A DNA stretch of 37,937 nucleotides from an uncultured Alphaproteobacteria bacterium (GTDB lineage Bacteria > Pseudomonadota > Alphaproteobacteria > RF32 > CAG-239): NCBI GenBank assembly GCA_944392255.1, contig CALXVY010000014.1, positions 1 through 37,937 on the forward strand. Reading direction: 5' to 3'. The notes beneath the pieces were generated by a model. It saw only the letters and a list, made by a program, of their open reading frames with translations. It did no database searches and was not told the DNA's origin. Shown here one piece after another: positions 16,536 to 24,139 of the stretch (the stretch's first letter is position 1; every line of letters starts with the position of its first letter). The translations under genes were made by a program, and so were the position numbers.

Positions 16536-18485
16536 TTATTCAACGGCTAAAGCTTTAACTTCTTCACCATATTCATCTTTAATGGTGGTTTTAATCTTCA
16601 TCAGCTTAGCCCATTTACGGAAAGCTCCGACTAAAACAATGACCATTAAGAACATGACGATTAAGCCTAAAACAGCAAGCAAGGTTTGACCTGCTGGCAA
16701 GTATTGGGTGAAGACTTGTAAGTAACCGGCCCAGAATGTTACGGCAACCATGAAAATTCCGGGGATGGCAACCGTGAGGGCATATTTGCCGCGGTTGAGG
16801 CGGAGTAACATGGTGGTACAAACAATCAAAGCACAAGCTGCCAACAATTGGTTGCTCAAGCCAAACAACGGCCAAATGCTTGAAATGTTTCCGGTATAAA
16901 CCAGATAGCCCCACAGAAAAGTGAAGACGGCACTGGTTAAGATAACTCCCGGCATCCATTCTTTTTCATTGAATTTAGGCATTACTTTACCAAGCATTTC
17001 TTGTAAGAAGAAACGACCGACACGAGTACCGGCGTCAACAGCCGTTAAGATGAACACAGCTTCAAACATAACCGCAAAGTTGTACCAGTAGGCAACCAAG
17101 TGATCCATATACGGAATGTTTCTGAAGATGTGAGCCATACCAACTGCCAAAGAAACAGCACCACCGGTACGACCATGTAAGTCAATACCAATGTGTTCTT
17201 CGTAGTAAGGTAAGTCGGTTACGGCGAAGTTCGGGTGTGCCGCAAGCAAGGCTTGATATGCATCATGAGAAGCGTTGATGGCAAAATAGTCACCCGGCAT
17301 CATAGTGCAGGCAGCAATCAAAGCCATCATGGCAACAAAGCCTTCAGTTAACATAGCACCATAACCTACGAACAAGATTTCTTTTTCATTACCAATCATT
17401 TTCGGGGTTGTTCCGGTACCGATGATGGCATGGAAACCAGAGATGGCACCGCAAGCAATGGTGATGAAAATGAACGGCAATACAGGGCCATTAATAACCG
17501 GTCCGCCACCATAAATAAACGGAGTGAACATATGCATGGTGATGGTTGGGTGTACGCAAACGATACCTAAGGCCAACATGACAATCGTACCGATTTTAAG
17601 ATAGGTTGACAAATAGTCTCTTGGAACTAACAACAACCAAACCGGCAAAACAGAAGCCACAAAACCATATAAAGGAATGGCGATGGAAACAGTGTCTTTG
17701 TCCCAATCAAACATCCAACCCAAGTTTTCGGGTTTCATCAAATCGTGACCGGAGATAATACCGATAACGAGTAAGGTAATACCGATAATACTTGCGAGTG
17801 TAACACCGCCGTTCTTTTTATAGCGCATAATCAAGCCCATTAAAATGGCAATAGGCATGGTGATGGCTACAATGAACAATGACCATGGGGCGTTGTGCAT
17901 GGCGCTGACGCAAGCCAAAGATAGTCCGGCTAAGGTTAAAATCAAAATAAACAATACGGCAAAGCCGGCAACAGTTCCGGTAAAGGGATCAATTTCTCTT
18001 TCGGCAATGGTTGCCAAGCTTTCGCCTTTATGGCGAACAGAAGCAAAAATAACAACCATATCATGGACGGCACCGCCTAAAACACAGCCGACCAAAATCC
18101 ACAAGGCACCAGGCATAAAACCAAATTGAGCCGCCAAAACCGGACCGACCAACGGACCTGCGGCCGCAATGGCAGCAAAGTGGTGGCCGAATAAAACGTT
18201 TTTGTTGGTTTTGACGTAGTCGTGCCCATCGGCATATTTAACTGCCGGTGTGACACGGTTGGCATCAAGGCGCAAAACTTTATTGGCTACAAAAATTCCG
18301 TAAATACGATAAGCGATGGCAAATATGCATAGGCTGGCGAAAACTACCGTTAATGCATTCATTCCTTCAAACCAGCTCCAAAATCCGGTTGATCCGGGGT
18401 AGTTGGTCGGAGCGGCAGCAGGAGCGGCCATAGTTGAGCTTATTGTACTTATGGAAAACAGAAGACTAAGCAACAACTTTTTCAT
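16536..18485 (-). CDS. cstA: CstA family carbon-starvation protein / pyruvate-type transporter
   Basis: This ~649-aa polytopic membrane protein of the CstA/BtsT family transports peptides or pyruvate in characterised members. Landmarks are LFGHHFAAIAAAGPLVGPVLAAQ, GCVLGGAVHDMVVIFASVRHKG, ISGFHAIIGTGTTPKMI and DAGTRVGRFFLQEMLG, all conserved CstA signatures. The ATG at 18485 is chosen because GGGAGG precedes it and it starts a hydrophobic leader (KKLLLSLLFSISTISS). The upstream in-frame ATG at 18602 would add 39 unlikely basic residues. This leader before the first family-conserved helix is longer than usual. Substrate choice between peptides and pyruvate cannot be read from the sequence. Confidence 0.93.
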   Translation of the reverse strand: MKKLLLSLLFSISTISSTMAAPAAAPTNYPGSTGFWSWFEGMNALTVVFASLCIFAIAYRIYGIFVANKVLRLDANRVTPAVKYADGHDYVKTNKNVLFGHHFAAIAAAGPLVGPVLAAQFGFMPGALWILVGCVLGGAVHDMVVIFASVRHKGESLATIAEREIDPFTGTVAGFAVLFILILTLAGLSLACVSAMHNAPWSLFIVAITMPIAILMGLIMRYKKNGGVTLASIIGITLLVIGIISGHDLMKPENLGWMFDWDKDTVSIAIPLYGFVASVLPVWLLLVPRDYLSTYLKIGTIVMLALGIVCVHPTITMHMFTPFIYGGGPVINGPVLPFIFITIACGAISGFHAIIGTGTTPKMIGNEKEILFVGYGAMLTEGFVAMMALIAACTMMPGDYFAINASHDAYQALLAAHPNFAVTDLPYYEEHIGIDLHGRTGGAVSLAVGMAHIFRNIPYMDHLVAYWYNFAVMFEAVFILTAVDAGTRVGRFFLQEMLGKVMPKFNEKEWMPGVILTSAVFTFLWGYLVYTGNISSIWPLFGLSNQLLAACALIVCTTMLLRLNRGKYALTVAIPGIFMVAVTFWAGYLQVFTQYLPAGQTLLAVLGLIVMFLMVIVLVGAFRKWAKLMKIKTTIKDEYGEEVKALAVE

Positions 18486-18757
18486 AGTACAAAACCTCCC
18501 AAAAGTTAATGTCGAGAATATTATATATGAAACGCGCCTTTCTGTCAGCAAAAAACGGTTTATTTTCCGTTTAGGTAACATAAAGCTCATATATTCACTC
18601 ATATATAATGCCTGTAATATAGGGCAAAAGTCTTTAGGAGTTATTAATATTCATAAAATTTAATATACCTAAATGTTATTGACGAACTTAACTTGTTTGT
18701 GTATATTTTCTGCGTTTTAAATTACCTTTATGTTTAATCATTAAATTTTTTATTGTT

Positions 18758-19165
18758 ATGAAAAGAAAATTATCTTTTTTCGTGGTTGCAGCAGGTTTAT
18801 CATTATTCCTTTCTGCTTGTACGTCAAAGCCGTTTCTTCCGCAGAATCCCAAAGATAAGGAAGAAAAAGAAGACGAAAACGGAAACAGATGGGTTTATAA
18901 TTCCGGTGGGGGTTATTGGATGGTTTATCCTTATAACTCTTCGGGTTATGGCAATGGTGCCGCGTATAACTATTATCCGGGAAGCGGAAGGTGGACAAAT
19001 TCCAGCGGAATTGCAACAACTCCGCCGAATAGTATTCCTCAGTCTACTTATAAGCCTTCGGTAAAACCAAATTCAACCAGAGTAGGCTCTTCCGGAAGTT
19101 CAAAATCTTCAGGAAAAGTATTCAGTTCCGGTTCTCGTTCTCATTCTATTTCTATTGGCGCATAA
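18758..19165 (+). CDS. Ser/Gly/Tyr-rich lipoprotein paired with a glutathionylspermidine-synthase-like gene
   Basis: This 135-aa protein starts with a lipoprotein signal peptide whose lipobox is LSAC, giving an acylated Cys at residue 21. The mature part has a Lys/Glu-rich linker, a Gly/Tyr-rich middle (GGGYWMVYPYNSSGYGNG) and a Ser/Gly-rich C-terminal end. The next gene, 11 bp downstream, is a glutathionylspermidine-synthase-like ATP-grasp protein. In E. coli the lipoprotein YgiB and synthase-like YgiC form the same kind of pair, so this looks like a functional analogue, although sequence similarity to YgiB is only in general composition. No clear Shine-Dalgarno precedes the ATG. Confidence 0.75.
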   Translation: MKRKLSFFVVAAGLSLFLSACTSKPFLPQNPKDKEEKEDENGNRWVYNSGGGYWMVYPYNSSGYGNGAAYNYYPGSGRWTNSSGIATTPPNSIPQSTYKPSVKPNSTRVGSSGSSKSSGKVFSSGSRSHSISIGA

Positions 19166-19176
19166 TTTTAATTTAT

Positions 19177-20286
19177 ATGGAAAGAATAATTATTACACCT
19201 CGGCAAAATTACGAAGAAAAAATCAAAAAAGTTGGTTTTGAGTTTTATCAAAATTATTGGCTCGAAGATGCGTATTATCGCTTTTCTATGGCTGAAATAG
19301 ACAAGCTCGAAAAAGCTACCAATGAATGCTATAAAATGTATTGTGATGCTGTTGAAGCTTGTTTGTATGATGATGTTAAACTCAATATGCTTTGCATTCC
19401 TTATGAGATGCGTGAAGCTATTCGACGTTCATGGGAAGAAGATGATTTGTCATTGTATGGACGTTTTGATTTTGTTTGGGTTAATGGCGTGCCAAAACTT
19501 TTGGAATTTAATGCCGATACTCCGACAACATTAATTGAATCAGCTTTGGTGCAGTGGCAGTGGAAAGAAGATGTGTTTCCTAAAGCTGACCAGTTTAATT
19601 CCATTCATGAGGCATTGATTCAGTCTTGGAAAGATATTCATGAAGTCTATAAATGTGATACCTATTATTTTGGTTCTCTTGTAGATTGCTTGGAAGATAA
19701 TTCAACTGCGGCGTATATTCAATATACGGCAGTTGAAGCCGGTTTGCATACGGTGGAAATGGATTTTGAAGATCTTGATTTTCAAAATGGTTCACTTTAT
19801 TGCGGCACAGAGCCTATCGGTTGTATGTTCAAGCTTTATCCATTGGAAACAATGTTTCGCAAATGTATGGATGCCTGTAAAACAGAAATGTGTTGGATTG
19901 AGCCTTTGTGGAAAGCTCTGATGAGTAACAAAGCTATGTTGCCAATTTTATACGAGATGTTTCCGAATAGTCCTTACATTTTGCCGGCTTATCGAGAAGA
20001 AGCTAAAGCTAAATTGCGTTCATATTGCAAAAAGCCAATTTTCTCTCGTGAAGGAGCAAATATTGAATTGGTTAAAAACGGAAAATGTATTGCAAAATCT
20101 GACGGAGAATATGGTATGGAAGGTTATATTTATCAACAGTTGGTAGATGTTCCGTCTTATCATGGAAAATATCCAATTCTCGGTAGTTGGGTCATTGGCG
20201 GAGAGGCTTGTGGCTTGGGCATAAGAGAAACATCTGCTTTGATTACCGATGATATGGCGCATTTTGTGCCTCATATCATTTGGTAA
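19177..20286 (+). CDS. Glutathionylspermidine synthase family ATP-grasp protein (YgiC/YjfC-like)
   Basis: This 369-aa protein matches the GSP-synthase C-terminal domain family. The metal/ATP-binding set R96, D98, E110, N112 is present in GRFDFVWVNG and KLLEFNADTP, and the conserved TLIESALVQWQW follows. Near the end KPIFSREGANI, YIYQQLV and ILGSWVIGGEACGLGIRE complete the fold. Like YgiC/YjfC it lacks the amidase domain of full GspS, so the true acceptor is unknown; ligation of a peptide or polyamine amine is the family expectation. It is co-transcribed with the lipoprotein gene 11 bp upstream and ends at a strong terminator. The start has no obvious ribosome binding site. Confidence 0.9.
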   Translation: MERIIITPRQNYEEKIKKVGFEFYQNYWLEDAYYRFSMAEIDKLEKATNECYKMYCDAVEACLYDDVKLNMLCIPYEMREAIRRSWEEDDLSLYGRFDFVWVNGVPKLLEFNADTPTTLIESALVQWQWKEDVFPKADQFNSIHEALIQSWKDIHEVYKCDTYYFGSLVDCLEDNSTAAYIQYTAVEAGLHTVEMDFEDLDFQNGSLYCGTEPIGCMFKLYPLETMFRKCMDACKTEMCWIEPLWKALMSNKAMLPILYEMFPNSPYILPAYREEAKAKLRSYCKKPIFSREGANIELVKNGKCIAKSDGEYGMEGYIYQQLVDVPSYHGKYPILGSWVIGGEACGLGIRETSALITDDMAHFVPHIIW

Positions 20287-20289
20287 ATT

Positions 20290-20334
20290 AAAAAAAACGT
20301 CATTCAGACATGAGTACTGATGACGTTTTTTTTT
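20290..20334. terminator. Bidirectional terminator
   Basis: AAAAACGTCAT (20293-20303) pairs with ATGACGTTTTT (20320-20330). An inner CAG/CTG stem follows, with an A run on the left and nine T on the right. It separates the synthase-like gene from the convergent 106-aa gene. Confidence 0.9.
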
Positions 20335-20340
20335 GTTTTT

Positions 20341-20661
20341 TTAAAGGTATTGCTGCATTTCTTTTTTGAAGGCAGAAAACTCTTGTTTCCAGCTATCTTC
20401 ACCACCGCTATTAAAAGCCAGCAGCTTTGCTGTGTCTTTTAAGGCTTCATAAACACTTAATTTATGGTTTATGACTTGTTGACGGTAATGAGCCATGACT
20501 TTTTTTCTTTCAGCAAAAAAATAAGATGAGCGTTGTTCTTTGTGTGCTTGCATCTTTTGGTGATATTTTGCCAATTGCCTTTGTGAGAAATAAGCTTGCA
20601 GATAGCGGCTGCCGAGCCAGATGAGCATTAATACGCTTAGTAAAATATTTGCTTTTTCCAT
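20341..20661 (-). CDS. Small membrane-anchored protein of unknown function
   Basis: This 106-aa protein has one N-terminal hydrophobic segment (ANILLSVLMLIWLGSRYL), followed by a long basic, helical and probably coiled-coil region rich in Gln, Lys and Tyr. The ATG at 20661 begins immediately before the membrane segment; an upstream start at 20748 would add a basic leader without support. It is monocistronic between a terminator and a divergent gene. Family not recognised. Confidence 0.6.
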   Translation of the reverse strand: MEKANILLSVLMLIWLGSRYLQAYFSQRQLAKYHQKMQAHKEQRSSYFFAERKKVMAHYRQQVINHKLSVYEALKDTAKLLAFNSGGEDSWKQEFSAFKKEMQQYL

Positions 20662-20773
20662 AAATAATTTATTTTTAATATGAGTTCTGAAGGTTTTATA
20701 ATTCAAAAAAAACATTTTGTCAATTTTTTGTCTTGCACTAAAGCGCATTTTTTTGTATTCTATAAGAAGTTTG

Positions 20774-20779
20774 TATAAT
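20774..20779 (+). promoter_or_regulatory. -10 box very close to the start codon (possible leaderless mRNA)
   Basis: A perfect TATAAT ends 14 bases before the ATG at 20794, which would leave a 5' leader of about 7 bases. The -35 is poor (TTGTAT at 15-bp spacing). No Shine-Dalgarno lies between, which fits leaderless or near-leaderless translation. Confidence 0.4.
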
Positions 20780-20793
20780 TTTTTTAGTTTATT

Positions 20794-21591
20794 ATGGAAA
20801 ATTTTGAATTAAAAGAGGCCTATATTAATGGGCTGGAGCCAAGATTTAAGAGCCTTGCTTATCAGATGTTTAATGATGGCAAAAGCATTGAAGAAATATA
20901 TCGGTATATTTCTTCAATGCGACACAAGAATAGGGGAACGATAAAAATTACGCGACCTCTGACAGTAGAAGAACGCAAATTTTTATCTCAATTACCTACT
21001 GATTTGCGCAAAAAATCCTTTGCTGACTTGATGAAAGGAACGGCTTTTGCTGATGTGAAGCAAAGTGCTGAAAAAGAATTGAGCATATTAAAAGTCAAAG
21101 AACTGAAGAAAGCGGCTATAAAACAGGCATTAAAAGTGGTTGCCGAAATGCAAAAAGTTGGTGTGGAGATACCTCAGCCATATTATGAAATCATATTCGA
21201 TTGGGATGTTCTTGTTCCGATGGATTATGATTTGTTTGGAAAAATGGCTCTTGTGATGCTCGGTACTTATAATGAACAGGGAAAGGGTGCTCATTATCAA
21301 GAAGTGCGTTCCTTCATGTTTGCAAAAATAGAAGAATGCTTTGAGCGCGGAATTATGCCACATCCCTTAATGTTTGATTTTATGTTTAAGGGAGGTTGGA
21401 TAAGCGAAAAGACTTTTATGGTCTTACACGTCTATGCTCAAGAACTAATTGAAGCTGGTATGGGGGCTAAATTAGCACTTCCTCTCCAGAGAATGCTGGA
21501 AAATCGTCGTAAAGATGAGGATGTTCATCATCCATTTTCTTTGCGAGAAGAACATTATTTTATCTCGCTGATTAATTTGTTTCAGCGGTAA
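20794..21591 (+). CDS. Helical protein of unknown function
   Basis: This 265-aa soluble protein is predicted almost entirely helical and has no signal peptide. A Lys-rich central helix (KELKKAAIKQALKVVAEMQK) precedes a C-terminal part with Phe/Met-rich motifs (PHPLMFDFMFKGGWISEKTF). I do not recognise a family. A TATAAT lies only 14 bp ahead of the ATG and no Shine-Dalgarno is present. A strong terminator follows. The gene is alone between two convergent neighbours. Confidence 0.7.
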   Translation: MENFELKEAYINGLEPRFKSLAYQMFNDGKSIEEIYRYISSMRHKNRGTIKITRPLTVEERKFLSQLPTDLRKKSFADLMKGTAFADVKQSAEKELSILKVKELKKAAIKQALKVVAEMQKVGVEIPQPYYEIIFDWDVLVPMDYDLFGKMALVMLGTYNEQGKGAHYQEVRSFMFAKIEECFERGIMPHPLMFDFMFKGGWISEKTFMVLHVYAQELIEAGMGAKLALPLQRMLENRRKDEDVHHPFSLREEHYFISLINLFQR

Positions 21592-21596
21592 AATTC

Positions 21597-21645
21597 AAAA
21601 AAAACAAAGAGGTTAAATCTTTTTGATTTAGCCTCTTTGTTTTTT
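21597..21645. terminator. Bidirectional terminator between the helical protein gene and gpsA
   Basis: AAAACAAAGAGG (21601-21612) pairs with CCTCTTTGTTTT (21632-21643). The stem continues inward through TTAAATC/GATTTAG with one wobble. A and T runs on both sides allow use in both directions. It overlaps the gpsA stop codon. Confidence 0.9.
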
Positions 21646-22639
21646 AAAATCCTTCTTCTTTATACGGACGGGACATAAGGTCATTTAGGGCAGAAGATAT
21701 AGATAAGTTTTCAAATAAAATACGATTAACAATTTCACAAATAGGCATTTCTACTTTTAATTCTTTAGCTCGTTTTAAAACAGCCTGCGCTGTATAAATC
21801 CCTTCAACCGTATGTGTATTTTCGGCTAAAACTTTTTGAGCATTGCCCAAGGTGCCGATTTTTACACCAAAGCTAAAATTGCGTGATTGTAAGCAGTTGG
21901 CGGTTAAAACCAAATCTCCTAAACCGCACATGCCCATAAGTGTGGTCAAGTTTCCGCCGATGGCTTTAGATAAACGCACCATTTCTGCCAAACCGCGTGT
22001 GATTAATGCTGCGCGGGCGCCATCTCCAAGTTTAGCTCCTTCAACAATTCCGGAAGCAATGGCGATGACATTTTTGACACTACCGCCGATTTGCGGAGAT
22101 ATAATATCTTGCGTGCTATAAGGACGAAAATATTTTGTGCCGAGAGTTTGCGTGAGCTTGGCCGCTATGCCTTGTTTGGCGCAGGCAATTGTAACCGAAG
22201 CAAGTTTGCTTTGGGCTATGTCAATGGCAAATCCAGGGCCGGATAATATCGCTATTGTCGTATCTGGAATTATTTCCGCAGCAATTTCGGAAAGCATTTT
22301 TCCTGTATTCATCTCAATGCCTTTGGCGCATAAAACAATAATGCTATCTTGTTTTACATAAGGTTTGATGGATTGTAAAACGGAACGTGTTGCTTGAGCC
22401 GAAACCGTTAATAGAACAATATTGGCAAAATCAAAAATTTTTTGAATATCTGATGTGGCAGCTATATCTTCGGGCAGACAAATATCGGGTAGGTGGATAT
22501 TATTGATATGTTGTGAATTGATAGAATCGACTATTTGAACATTTCTGTCCCAACATAAAACTTTATTTCCGGCTCGAACTGCGGTTATTGCTAAGGCAGT
22601 TCCAAATATTCCGCTGCCGATAATTCCGATTTTATCCAT
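21644..22639 (-). CDS. gpsA: Glycerol-3-phosphate dehydrogenase [NAD(P)+]
   Basis: This 331-aa cytoplasmic enzyme reduces dihydroxyacetone phosphate to sn-glycerol 3-phosphate for phospholipid synthesis. The Rossmann motif GSGIFGTALA starts at residue 8. CAKGIEMNTGKMLSE, ILSGPGFAIDIAQ, GGSVKNVIAIASGIVEGAKLG (catalytic Lys) and MCGLGDLVLTANCLQSRNFSFG follow in family order. Length is typical. GGAG precedes the ATG by 7 bases. It is monocistronic, ending in the shared terminator. Confidence 0.96.
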   Translation of the reverse strand: MDKIGIIGSGIFGTALAITAVRAGNKVLCWDRNVQIVDSINSQHINNIHLPDICLPEDIAATSDIQKIFDFANIVLLTVSAQATRSVLQSIKPYVKQDSIIVLCAKGIEMNTGKMLSEIAAEIIPDTTIAILSGPGFAIDIAQSKLASVTIACAKQGIAAKLTQTLGTKYFRPYSTQDIISPQIGGSVKNVIAIASGIVEGAKLGDGARAALITRGLAEMVRLSKAIGGNLTTLMGMCGLGDLVLTANCLQSRNFSFGVKIGTLGNAQKVLAENTHTVEGIYTAQAVLKRAKELKVEMPICEIVNRILFENLSISSALNDLMSRPYKEEGF

Positions 22640-22835
22640 ATCGTTCTCCTGCTTTTTTTTGCTTATGTTATTTTGTAAATATTAAATATGTCTTAGTAAT
22701 ATTTTATTTTTCTTGCCAAACGTTTGTATCAATGCTATTCATAATTATAATGAAATTCAGTTAAATAAAAAATCAATATTATATTTTCTTGTGGGTAAAA
22801 ATAGCGTTTAGTGAGTTTTGTTAAGAAGTGTTCAA

Positions 22836-23459
22836 TTAAAAACTGAGCATTTCTTGCAATTTGTTAATCAATCGGCAGGTGTGAAAGCCATCACACACCA
22901 CGTGATGAACTTGAATGCTTAAAGGCAGCCAATATTTATCATTTTCTTTATAATATTTTCCAAAGGTGAAAATCGGTAATAAGTAGTCATAACCTTTTTG
23001 CAGATTGAGGTTAAAAGCATCAAAACTTACCCAAGGAATCATCGATACATTGAAAACATTTTCCGGCATATTGGGCTTGCCAAGCAGACCTTGATTTTTG
23101 CCAAAGGTTGCAACATCTTTTTTATATGCTTGATAAAACGTTTCGTAATCTTTGGTTTCGCTCGTCCATAGGCTGGTAAAAGTTTCTGTTTCAAGATTAA
23201 AGACCGTGTAGCTTGGTATCATTTCATCAAAAAAGCCCAATGAGCCTTCAGAGTTAAAACAAGTGCGAAATTCTTGATGTTGATTGATGATTTTTGTGAG
23301 GCAAAAGAGCAGGGTGGAATATAAATGTTTGTTTTTACTCTTTATCTCTGTAATATCTAACTTGACCGTCATGCTATAGGTGCAAGGAATGTTTTTATGA
23401 TAATGCTCAAAATATTCTTTTCGGTTCCAGTTGTTGATGTCGATAGGTGTGAATTTCAT
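22836..23459 (-). CDS. Chloramphenicol acetyltransferase family protein (type A fold)
   Basis: This 207-aa protein fits the trimeric CAT family. The catalytic motif VHHVVCDGFH is intact with His186 and Asp190. SMIPWVSFDAFNL supplies the conserved Ser region, and the N-terminal WNRKEYFEHY and the Cys/Phe-rich TCFNSEG stretch also match. The length is close to typical CATs (~215). Acetyl-CoA-dependent acetylation of chloramphenicol is family knowledge. Chromosomal homologues sometimes acetylate other acceptors, so resistance is not proven. A TTGATT/TATGCT promoter lies upstream. The gene sits directly beside the tRNA-Thr remnants, so acquisition with an integrated element is possible. Confidence 0.9.
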   Translation of the reverse strand: MKFTPIDINNWNRKEYFEHYHKNIPCTYSMTVKLDITEIKSKNKHLYSTLLFCLTKIINQHQEFRTCFNSEGSLGFFDEMIPSYTVFNLETETFTSLWTSETKDYETFYQAYKKDVATFGKNQGLLGKPNMPENVFNVSMIPWVSFDAFNLNLQKGYDYLLPIFTFGKYYKENDKYWLPLSIQVHHVVCDGFHTCRLINKLQEMLSF

Positions 23460-23500
23460 TGAAAACCTGCGCTTTTTGTTAAAAATTATTGATTTTCTTT

Positions 23501-23528
23501 AGCATACATAAAAATGTTTTATAATCAA
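23501..23528 (-). promoter_or_regulatory. Promoter for the CAT-like gene
   Basis: On the minus strand TTGATT (23528-23523) and TATGCT (23506-23501) are spaced by 16 bp, 41 bp ahead of the ATG. Confidence 0.4.
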
Positions 23529-23545
23529 AGCGATTTTTTGGATAC

Positions 23546-23576
23546 AAAAAAGCCTCCGCAATGGGAGGCCTTTTTT
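23546..23576. terminator. tRNA-associated terminator, first of three copies
   Basis: GCCTCC (23552-23557) pairs with GGAGGC (23564-23569), flanked by A6 and T6. It lies just downstream, on the minus strand, of a tRNA 3' end remnant. Closely related hairpins with a different loop recur at 23729-23760 and 26404-26434. Confidence 0.85.
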
Positions 23577-23580
23577 ATGA

Positions 23581-23593
23581 TGGTGCCGACACA
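23581..23593 (-). pseudogene. tRNA-Thr 3'-terminal remnant (13 bases)
   Basis: TGGTGCCGACACA on the plus strand is the complement of a tRNA 3' acceptor end with CCA. It is identical to the first 13 bases of the longer fragments at 23765 and 26439. The next bases diverge, so this is an older or more eroded copy, still followed by the same terminator type. Confidence 0.55.
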
Positions 23594-23672
23594 GGATTGA
23601 CGTCGCTAAAGCTCCGCCGCTTCGTCGTCGCTCGGGCTTTGCCCTCACCGGCATACTTCCGTCTGCCTCTCT
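23594..23672. other. GC-rich block between tRNA remnants
   Basis: This 79-bp stretch is visibly GC-richer than the AT-rich surroundings and contains short hairpins (for example GGGCtttGCCC). No ORF or known RNA is recognised. It is present only before the first long repeat copy and probably derives from an earlier integrated element. Confidence 0.4.
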
Positions 23673-23728
23673 CTCCTAGTCGAACCGCTTCCTTCGCGGT
23701 TCGAGAACTCTATATGCGTTATCATCAT

Positions 23729-23760
23729 AAAAAAAGCCTCCACAAGGGAGGCCTTTTTTT
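23729..23760. terminator. tRNA-associated terminator, second copy
   Basis: GCCTCC (23736-23741) pairs with GGAGGC (23747-23752) around ACAAG, flanked by A7 and T7. It sits immediately downstream of the tRNA-Thr fragment on the minus strand. Confidence 0.85.
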
Positions 23761-23764
23761 ATGA

Positions 23765-23820
23765 TGGTGCCGACACACGGACTCGAACCGCGGACCCACT
23801 GATTACAAATCGACTGCGCT
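23765..23820 (-). pseudogene. tRNA-Thr(UGU) 3' fragment, attachment-site remnant
   Basis: Read on the minus strand, this 56-base fragment runs from the end of a D-arm-like GCGC through an anticodon loop TTTGTAA (anticodon TGT), a T arm with GGTTCGAGTCC, and the acceptor end TGTCGGCACCA. The 5' third of the tRNA is absent, and the 5' half of the anticodon stem pairs poorly. It is therefore a 3' end left by integration rather than a functional gene. Confidence 0.8.
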
Positions 23821-24037
23821 TATAAAATATTATCTTTATAAATCAATATGTTAATCTTGAAATTTTAGCGATTTTTTAGCCGAGCTACCACCGAGCTACC
23901 ACGCTAAAACAAGCTACCACCAGCTTATTACAATAAGAAGCTTAATATTATTTTGTGAAAATTATAATTATTTTTTTATTCTTGTAATTTTTATTTAAAA
24001 ATGTTACATTTCACAAAATATATGAGAGTAATTGGCT

Positions 24038-24139
24038 ATGAAAGAAAAGATAAAAATATATCTCCTTACACGTAGGCATGATGAATTAAGTAAGATAAGA
24101 AGAATTGAGCCTTGTCAACAAAGGAATTGTAATGCCTAA
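24038..24139 (+). CDS. 33-residue ORF overlapping the DUF3800 start
   Basis: The ORF starts at an ATG at 24038 and is basic (KEKIKIYLLTRRHDELSKIR). Its stop lies inside the first codons of the DUF3800 gene, so the two overlap by 8 bases in different frames. This could couple translation of the downstream gene or be a short leader. No strong Shine-Dalgarno precedes it and I do not recognise it. The reading frame could also be chance. Confidence 0.35.
   Translation: MKEKIKIYLLTRRHDELSKIRRIEPCQQRNCNA

Larger units (their letters stand above)
23673..23932. repeat. 260-bp direct repeat, copy 1 (tRNA-Thr 3' end, terminator and attachment arm)
   Basis: This block is nearly identical to 26348-26606, with roughly a dozen differences. 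It contains, left to right: a TCGAACCGC/GCGGTTCGA hairpin, a terminator, a 56-base tRNA-Thr 3' fragment, about 60 bp of AT-rich sequence, and three copies of AGCTACCA near the right end. This is the layout expected of an attachment site: tRNA 3' identity segment plus an arm with repeated integrase-type binding motifs. No integrase gene is in the window. Confidence 0.85.

Noticed and set aside
23765..23820. Complete tRNA-Thr gene
   Set aside because: The 5' acceptor strand and most of the D arm are missing, and the anticodon stem pairs poorly, so it is called a 3' fragment only.
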